From Pseudobutyrivibrio xylanivorans (lineage in GTDB: Bacteria; Bacillota; Clostridia; Lachnospirales; Lachnospiraceae): a DNA stretch of 64,000 bases. The number at the start of each line of letters is the position of its first letter. Position 1 is the stretch's first letter. Positions 60,321 to 64,000 of the stretch are shown here, piece after piece. Position numbers and translations under genes: made by a program. The stretch covers positions 1,335,901 to 1,399,900 of the forward strand of contig NZ_CP043028.1 of the NCBI RefSeq assembly GCF_008935055.1. The letters run 5' to 3'. The notes under the pieces are model-generated. The model did not search any database and was not told the DNA's origin. It was given only the letters and a program-made list of their open reading frames with translations.

Positions 60321-60932
60321 TCATGTTTTCTCTCGTTTAAGTAGCAATAATCCTTTTATGATCATCAAAATAAAGGCTACAGATGTAGCATACGCTGCCC
60401 TGGTGATAGCAAGCACAAGCACTGTTACTATACTGATTCCCATAGATAAGATGATCATTATCCTCTTTATCTTTTCACACTTAAAATGGTTTAAAACCAC
60501 TATTACAGCTCCCGTTACCACAAGAGAATCAAACAATCCCCAGTAGATCAGCCTTATGGTAGCTGAAACATCGCTGTATTCAATAAGACTCAATGCGTAA
60601 ACCATCTTTTCTACTGGGTGCGGGAAAAGCGGAAGGAATATCAGCCCGCACGCCAATAGGTCATTTAGCCCAAGAAGATAATCCAGGACCTTGCGAATAT
60701 TTGCCCTGTTTTCTTTTTCAGCAATAACCACCAGTTTTTCACTGGAAAGAAGCTCATCTATGGATACGGAAAAGAACTTTGAAATCTCTTTTAACGAGTC
60801 GATGCTTGGATAACCTCTGCCCGACTCCCATTTCGAAATCGCTGTTCTTGAAACGAACAAAGCTTCTGCCAACTCCTCCTGGGTCATCCCTTTGCTATTT
60901 CTAAGTTCCAATAGTTTTTCGCCAAACTCCAT
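60321..60932 (-). CDS. XRE-family regulator with C-terminal membrane domain
   Basis: 203 residues from ATG 60932; GAGAGG lies nine bases before it. The N-terminal HTH is LRNSKGMTQEELAEALFVSR then TAISKWESGRGYPSIDSLK. The C-terminal half has three or four hydrophobic segments (about 87-105, 125-145, 155-175, 180-198). Such membrane-tethered XRE proteins are common in Firmicutes and may sense the envelope. Neighbours are a PAP2 protein upstream and GNAT genes downstream. Confidence 0.88.
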   Translation of the reverse strand: MEFGEKLLELRNSKGMTQEELAEALFVSRTAISKWESGRGYPSIDSLKEISKFFSVSIDELLSSEKLVVIAEKENRANIRKVLDYLLGLNDLLACGLIFLPLFPHPVEKMVYALSLIEYSDVSATIRLIYWGLFDSLVVTGAVIVVLNHFKCEKIKRIMIILSMGISIVTVLVLAITRAAYATSVAFILMIIKGLLLLKREKT

Positions 60933-60947
60933 ATCTGCCATCCTCTC

Positions 60948-61604
60948 TTAAGCCTCTTTGCTGCAGGATAAAACGCAGCCCTTATACAAATAATATAATC
61001 CTATGCTTAATAGTACCGAACCAATGATATCCGTAAACCAGTGGACTCCTGAAATAAGTCTTCCTATTACCATAAATAGAGAAAACAATACTGCAAAAGC
61101 AGCTATCAGCTTCCTTATCACATCATCACTTAGCCTTCTGCCAGCCTGTTCCACCAGTGTCGGCATCACACTAAGTACCAGCAGCGTTGTAGAAGATGGA
61201 TACGATGCCTCCATAACCCCTTCTATAGGAATAGGCCTATAGTTGATTGGTATCATCTCAAAAATAAGGTAAGCCATGATGACAATAATGTAGTAGATTC
61301 CGAGAATGATAATATCCTTATCCACCTTAAACAGGCTCTTTCTCTTAATCAGCTGAAGTAACCCAACACCACCGAATATCATGCAGATAAATATTGGTAC
61401 CAGCCCAAGCCAGTCTGTGATGGTATAAAGTGTCATGTTAACTCCCGTCATCTCGTGGAAGCCCACGTTAAATCCAGCAAATCCGATATCTGTTCCATTT
61501 TGCCCGACCGACTGAACATCAATTGTCATAATAAGCAAGGTTAATAATGCAAACAATGCTATAAAAGTGCCCCCTGTTAAAAAGCAAGTTTTTCTGTTTC
61601 TCAT
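60948..61604 (-). CDS. PAP2-type phosphatase, membrane
   Basis: 218 residues from ATG 61604 (MRNRKTCFLTGGTFIALFAL); the open frame extends 30 codons to a GTG without a good ribosome site. Six hydrophobic segments. The acid phosphatase triad motifs are present in modified form: NYRPIPIEG, then SYPSSTTLLVL for PSGH (the His is replaced by Thr), then GRLISGVHWFTDIIG with the SRxxxxxHxxxD-like His and Asp. The changed second motif leaves catalysis uncertain. A lipid-phosphate substrate is usual for the family. Confidence 0.8.
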   Translation of the reverse strand: MRNRKTCFLTGGTFIALFALLTLLIMTIDVQSVGQNGTDIGFAGFNVGFHEMTGVNMTLYTITDWLGLVPIFICMIFGGVGLLQLIKRKSLFKVDKDIIILGIYYIIVIMAYLIFEMIPINYRPIPIEGVMEASYPSSTTLLVLSVMPTLVEQAGRRLSDDVIRKLIAAFAVLFSLFMVIGRLISGVHWFTDIIGSVLLSIGLYYLYKGCVLSCSKEA

Positions 61605-61808
61605 TTTTTCTAATTCCTTTCCTTTGAAAAATTTCCTTCCGGCTGATTTCAAAGTATCAAAGGATATGAAAAACAGAAAGAATCCCGCCGTCACATGGGC
61701 GATACGCTTCGTGTCATGCCCATAAATAAAGACTTTTCCCCATTTACACAGTCATACCACTCTGCAAATCCGAATTTTTCTTTATGCGAATTCTGGATGG
61801 TACCCAGT

Positions 61809-62258
61809 TCACTTTTCCTTTTTTTGATAAAAGACAAATCCATCCTCAATCTTTATGATACGGTAGCCTAACCTTTTGTAAAAAGCATTTGTCCGCTCAT
61901 TCCAGCATGGGGTATCCAGATTAAACTCCGTACCACATGGGAAATACTTTTCTATGCATTCCATCAAACGAATTCCGTAACCTTTTCTATGATAGACGCT
62001 GTCAATAAATATTCTGCCAATGTATACGCTGTTTTTTGTTTCATCCTGGAATATAATGGCTGCCCCTACCAGATCATTTCCTATTATTGCCTGATACAAA
62101 TGTCCCTCCCTGGCCATTTGTTCATGCCATTCTACTGAATCAAATCCAGGCGGGCAATCACCTTTTGCTCCGCCAACATTTACATCTGTTTCAAAAGCTC
62201 TGATGGACATATCTACGATTTTTTCCACCTGATCTGTCTCAGCTTTGACAATATGCAT
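61809..62258 (-). CDS. GNAT family N-acetyltransferase
   Basis: 149 residues from ATG 62258, set by AGGAG seven bases before it; the frame is open ten codons upstream. Acetyl-CoA loop in IGRIFIDSVYHRKGYGIRLM, then NERTNAFYKRLGYRIIKIED. VGGAKGDCPPGFDSVEWHEQ is a distinctive N-terminal insert of this branch. Substrate unknown. Confidence 0.87.
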   Translation of the reverse strand: MHIVKAETDQVEKIVDMSIRAFETDVNVGGAKGDCPPGFDSVEWHEQMAREGHLYQAIIGNDLVGAAIIFQDETKNSVYIGRIFIDSVYHRKGYGIRLMECIEKYFPCGTEFNLDTPCWNERTNAFYKRLGYRIIKIEDGFVFYQKKEK

Positions 62259-62331
62259 CCCACTTCTCCTAACTGTCATTATCCTCATTATTTTGCTATT
62301 TTCAGTTGCGTTCGCCCTGGTTCAAGCCCCA

Positions 62332-62479
62332 TAATCTATCATGTCCCCATATAGATTATTTGCTATTGCCGACGCTTCTTCTCTGCACTTATCAAGACTC
62401 CATTCTTCCACAAATGAAACAGGCAGAAGAATCCAGTTTCCATCTCCATTTCCCGCAGGAACAGCCTCTCTGTTTCCAC
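62332..62479 (-). pseudogene. Remnant of a RimJ-type GNAT gene
   Basis: From GTG 62479 the minus strand reads VETERLFLREME, the standard opening of RimJ/RimL-like acetyltransferases, but then changes to unrelated sequence with a frameshift and stops by 62332. Only about 12 recognisable codons remain. It lies between TetR and the GNAT gene at 61809 and is another mosaic scar. Confidence 0.55.
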
Positions 62480-62495
62480 GATTATTTTCAAACTA

Positions 62496-63086
62496 TCAAT
62501 CCTCTCTCATATATACCTTGCAAAAATGTCGTAAATGCTTTTCGATGTATTTCATACATTCTTCCTCACACTGAGGCTGTCGATCTGACCTTGCAATCTG
62601 TAGAACAGCAGGCGCGGTAAGTTCTACCGCAAGCAGCTCCGGATCATCATTCTTAACGATACCTTCATCCATCATCTCCTTGATGATCTTTGCAAACATC
62701 TTCTGTATTCCGTCCAGCTGATGCCTGGTCGTAACCTCGGAAATCCTTCCATTTCTGAACTGTTCCTGGACAAGAAACATTCGAGTCTTACGGATTATGG
62801 GATCCCGCATTGTGAATGAAATCCTTTCCATTGTCACCTTTATGAACTCTTCCCGGCTCCGCGACAATTTCCCGATATTATGCTCAGATCCAAACATTTC
62901 CTCATAACGCGTTTCAGCAGAATCGATCAAAGCATTTAGAATGTCCTCCTTACCTTTATAGTGCTTGTACAATGATGGAGCTTTGATTCCGACAATACTC
63001 GCAATCTGCTCCACACTTGTTCCATCGTATCCATTCTCTGCAAATAACGTTAATGCCGCATCCAGTATCTTCTCTTTGGTAGACAT
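62496..63086 (-). CDS. TetR-family transcriptional regulator
   Basis: 196 residues from ATG 63086; GGAGG lies five bases before it, inside the longer frame beginning at 63098. The HTH reads TLFAENGYDGTSVEQIASIV then GIKAPSLYKHYKGKEDILNA, a standard TetR N terminus. The ligand domain is helical and unassigned. The palindromes at 63102-63144, just upstream, are its likely operator. Confidence 0.92.
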   Translation of the reverse strand: MSTKEKILDAALTLFAENGYDGTSVEQIASIVGIKAPSLYKHYKGKEDILNALIDSAETRYEEMFGSEHNIGKLSRSREEFIKVTMERISFTMRDPIIRKTRMFLVQEQFRNGRISEVTTRHQLDGIQKMFAKIIKEMMDEGIVKNDDPELLAVELTAPAVLQIARSDRQPQCEEECMKYIEKHLRHFCKVYMRED

Positions 63087-63101
63087 ATCTTCCTCCATTC
63101 T

Positions 63102-63144
63102 GCTAATAACTATTAGCCATATTATAGCTAATATTCATTAGCCA
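63102..63144. promoter_or_regulatory. TetR-type operator cluster
   Basis: GCTAAT-AACT-ATTAGC (63102-63117) and ATTAGC-CATATTATA-GCTAAT (63112-63132) overlap, with a third ATTAGCC at 63138. The dyads lie directly before the tetR start codon and cover a TATTATA -10-like stretch, fitting autorepression. Confidence 0.8.
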
Positions 63145-63166
63145 ATCAAGGTTTTAATGAGATACC

Positions 63167-63214
63167 ACAAAAATAGCCTGCAAGCATCAGAATTGCTCCA
63201 AATGCCTGCAGGCT
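63167..63214 (-). terminator. Terminator after the methyltransferase pseudogene
   Basis: AGCCTGCA (63175-63182) pairs with TGCAGGCT (63207-63214), extended by GCAT/ATGC inside; the minus-strand tail is ATTTTTG. Confidence 0.75.
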
Positions 63215-63255
63215 CAATAACGTTTCGCTATTCAATTTACAATCGCCGACAGAAG

Positions 63256-63753
63256 TCAATGCTCAACCAGCCTATTCCGCTTCCTGCCGTGCCAGCTTTC
63301 TCTCGTAAAAGGAACCATAACATCGTATTCTTCATGATCTTCTGATTCAAAATAACGATAGGTCACATCCGGTATCCATATCGGATGTCTTGTCTCACCA
63401 GCTCCTGTCCATTCAGGATTATACTTCAATGCCAATTCTTCACTTGCACCTGCGATTGCATCCTCATAAGGCAGCCAAGCCATGTATAAAATGAGAAGCC
63501 TGCCATTGGGCTTGAGCAACTTCGCCAAATGTGGCATTACTCTCTCATGATCAAAATACCAGAAGCACTGACAGGCTGTAATAACATCAAAGCTTTCAAC
63601 CGGAAAAATTAGGTTCTCTGTCTACGATTTTTTGATAAAAATGTCCGGATAAATATCTCTGTACATCGCATAGTCTTTTGATGTTTTACCCCAATCAAAG
63701 GCTTTTCCGCCGTCTATCCTTGCGTCAATAATTTCCCAGGTTGTCCGAATCAT
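63256..63753 (-). pseudogene. Class I SAM methyltransferase with internal deletion
   Basis: ATG 63753 opens IRTTWEIIDARIDGGKAFDW then KTSKDYAMYRDIYPDIFI before a stop near 63624. Another frame resumes TENLIFPVESFDVITACQCF, DHERVMPHLAKLLKPNGRLL and continues to 63256. The SAM-binding motif I (the E/D-x-G-x-G-x-G part, about 50 residues) is absent, and the C terminus after RESWHGR is also cut short. So the gene has an internal deletion of about 150 bp. ATGA overlap links it to the upstream acyltransferase gene. Confidence 0.85.
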
Positions 63754-64000
63754 TCTTTCTTCGCCTTTTTTATTCCCAGAACACACCACCTTATGAAAGG
63801 TATGCGGCTCATGATTTCATACAGAAGGTAGGAGCCTGCGAATGCTGCTATTGCAACCAACAGGTATACGATGACAGGGGAAAGGGACGGACATAATGTA
63901 TGCAGATACCATCCGCTGACCGCTATCATCAGATAATGGTATACGTAGAGGCCCCATGATTTTCGACACATCCACTTTGAGAAAGCATTCGTGAAATTTC
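63750..64000 (-). CDS. Acyltransferase-3-like membrane protein, C-terminal part (runs off the window)
   Basis: The frame is open to the window end and gives about 82 residues: FTNAFSKWMCRKSWGLYVYH, then two membrane helices (LSPVIVYLLVAIAAFAGSYLL) and a basic tail. W-G-L-Y-V-Y-H-Y is typical of the last helices of acyltransferase family 3. The 5' part lies outside. It overlaps the methyltransferase pseudogene by ATGA. Confidence 0.75.
   Translation of the reverse strand, partial: NFTNAFSKWMCRKSWGLYVYHYLMIAVSGWYLHTLCPSLSPVIVYLLVAIAAFAGSYLLYEIMSRIPFIRWCVLGIKKAKKE

Noticed and set aside
62306..62620. 104-codon plus-strand ORF near TetR
   Set aside because: It overlaps the tetR 3' end in antisense and a GNAT remnant; no family likeness.

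Overview
The window looks like a chromosomal piece of a fibre-degrading gut or rumen Lachnospiraceae bacterium, most like Butyrivibrio/Pseudobutyrivibrio. The reasons are AT-rich DNA, strong Gram-positive Shine-Dalgarno sites, many secreted or imported polysaccharide systems (GH43, GH13, GH16), a sigma28-driven flagellin, and surface proteins with acidic, low-complexity linkers. The genus is inferred from gene content; no rRNA gene is present to settle it.

Layout. 0.2-5.9 kb: AraC regulator divergent from a sugar ABC importer (binding protein, two permeases) and a cytoplasmic GH43 enzyme. 6.1-13.1 kb: maltodextrin-type operon on the minus strand (lipoprotein, GH13 amylase, binding protein, MalF/MalG-like permeases) facing a LacI regulator across two identical operator-like sites. 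13.1-16.6 kb: flagellin with an internal sigma28 promoter, an XRE-Uma2 fusion, a GH16 glucanase and tRNA-Leu(UAG). 16.7-23.8 kb: purD, purN, purM, purE, a putative aminopeptidase, a small membrane protein and pyrE. 24-32 kb: YibE/F membrane protein and a 2292-residue surface PHP-domain protein. 32-39 kb: nth, a radical SAM protein, a membrane acyltransferase, dinB, msrA, a MIF-like tautomerase and an RpiB-like isomerase. 39-46 kb: large secreted GH43, AI-2E-type transporter, GPH sugar transporter. 46-50 kb: cytidylate-kinase-like protein, polar amino-acid ABC importer, class I amidotransferase. 50-52.3 kb: a two-gene AmmeMemoRadiSam system. 52.3-54.8 kb: gene-poor DNA with a repeat array and pseudogenes. 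55-64 kb: an all-minus-strand mosaic of small accessory genes (acetyltransferases, GyrI-like domains, CAT-like protein, kinase-like protein, TetR, PAP2), several broken or joined at scars.

The most unusual signals are non-coding. (1) A family of long intergenic hairpins occurs four times (5879-6041, 18720-18802, 20616-20699, 44448-44540) with compensatory changes and conserved internal loops; two copies lie in the leaders of purN and purE and two between convergent genes. (2) Two degenerate palindrome arrays keep an exact period: 51 bp at 52317-52571 and 73 bp at 38189-38480. (3) A nested, GC-rich structured element precedes purM. (4) A 57-bp palindromic repeat marks two gene boundaries in the 55-56 kb mosaic.
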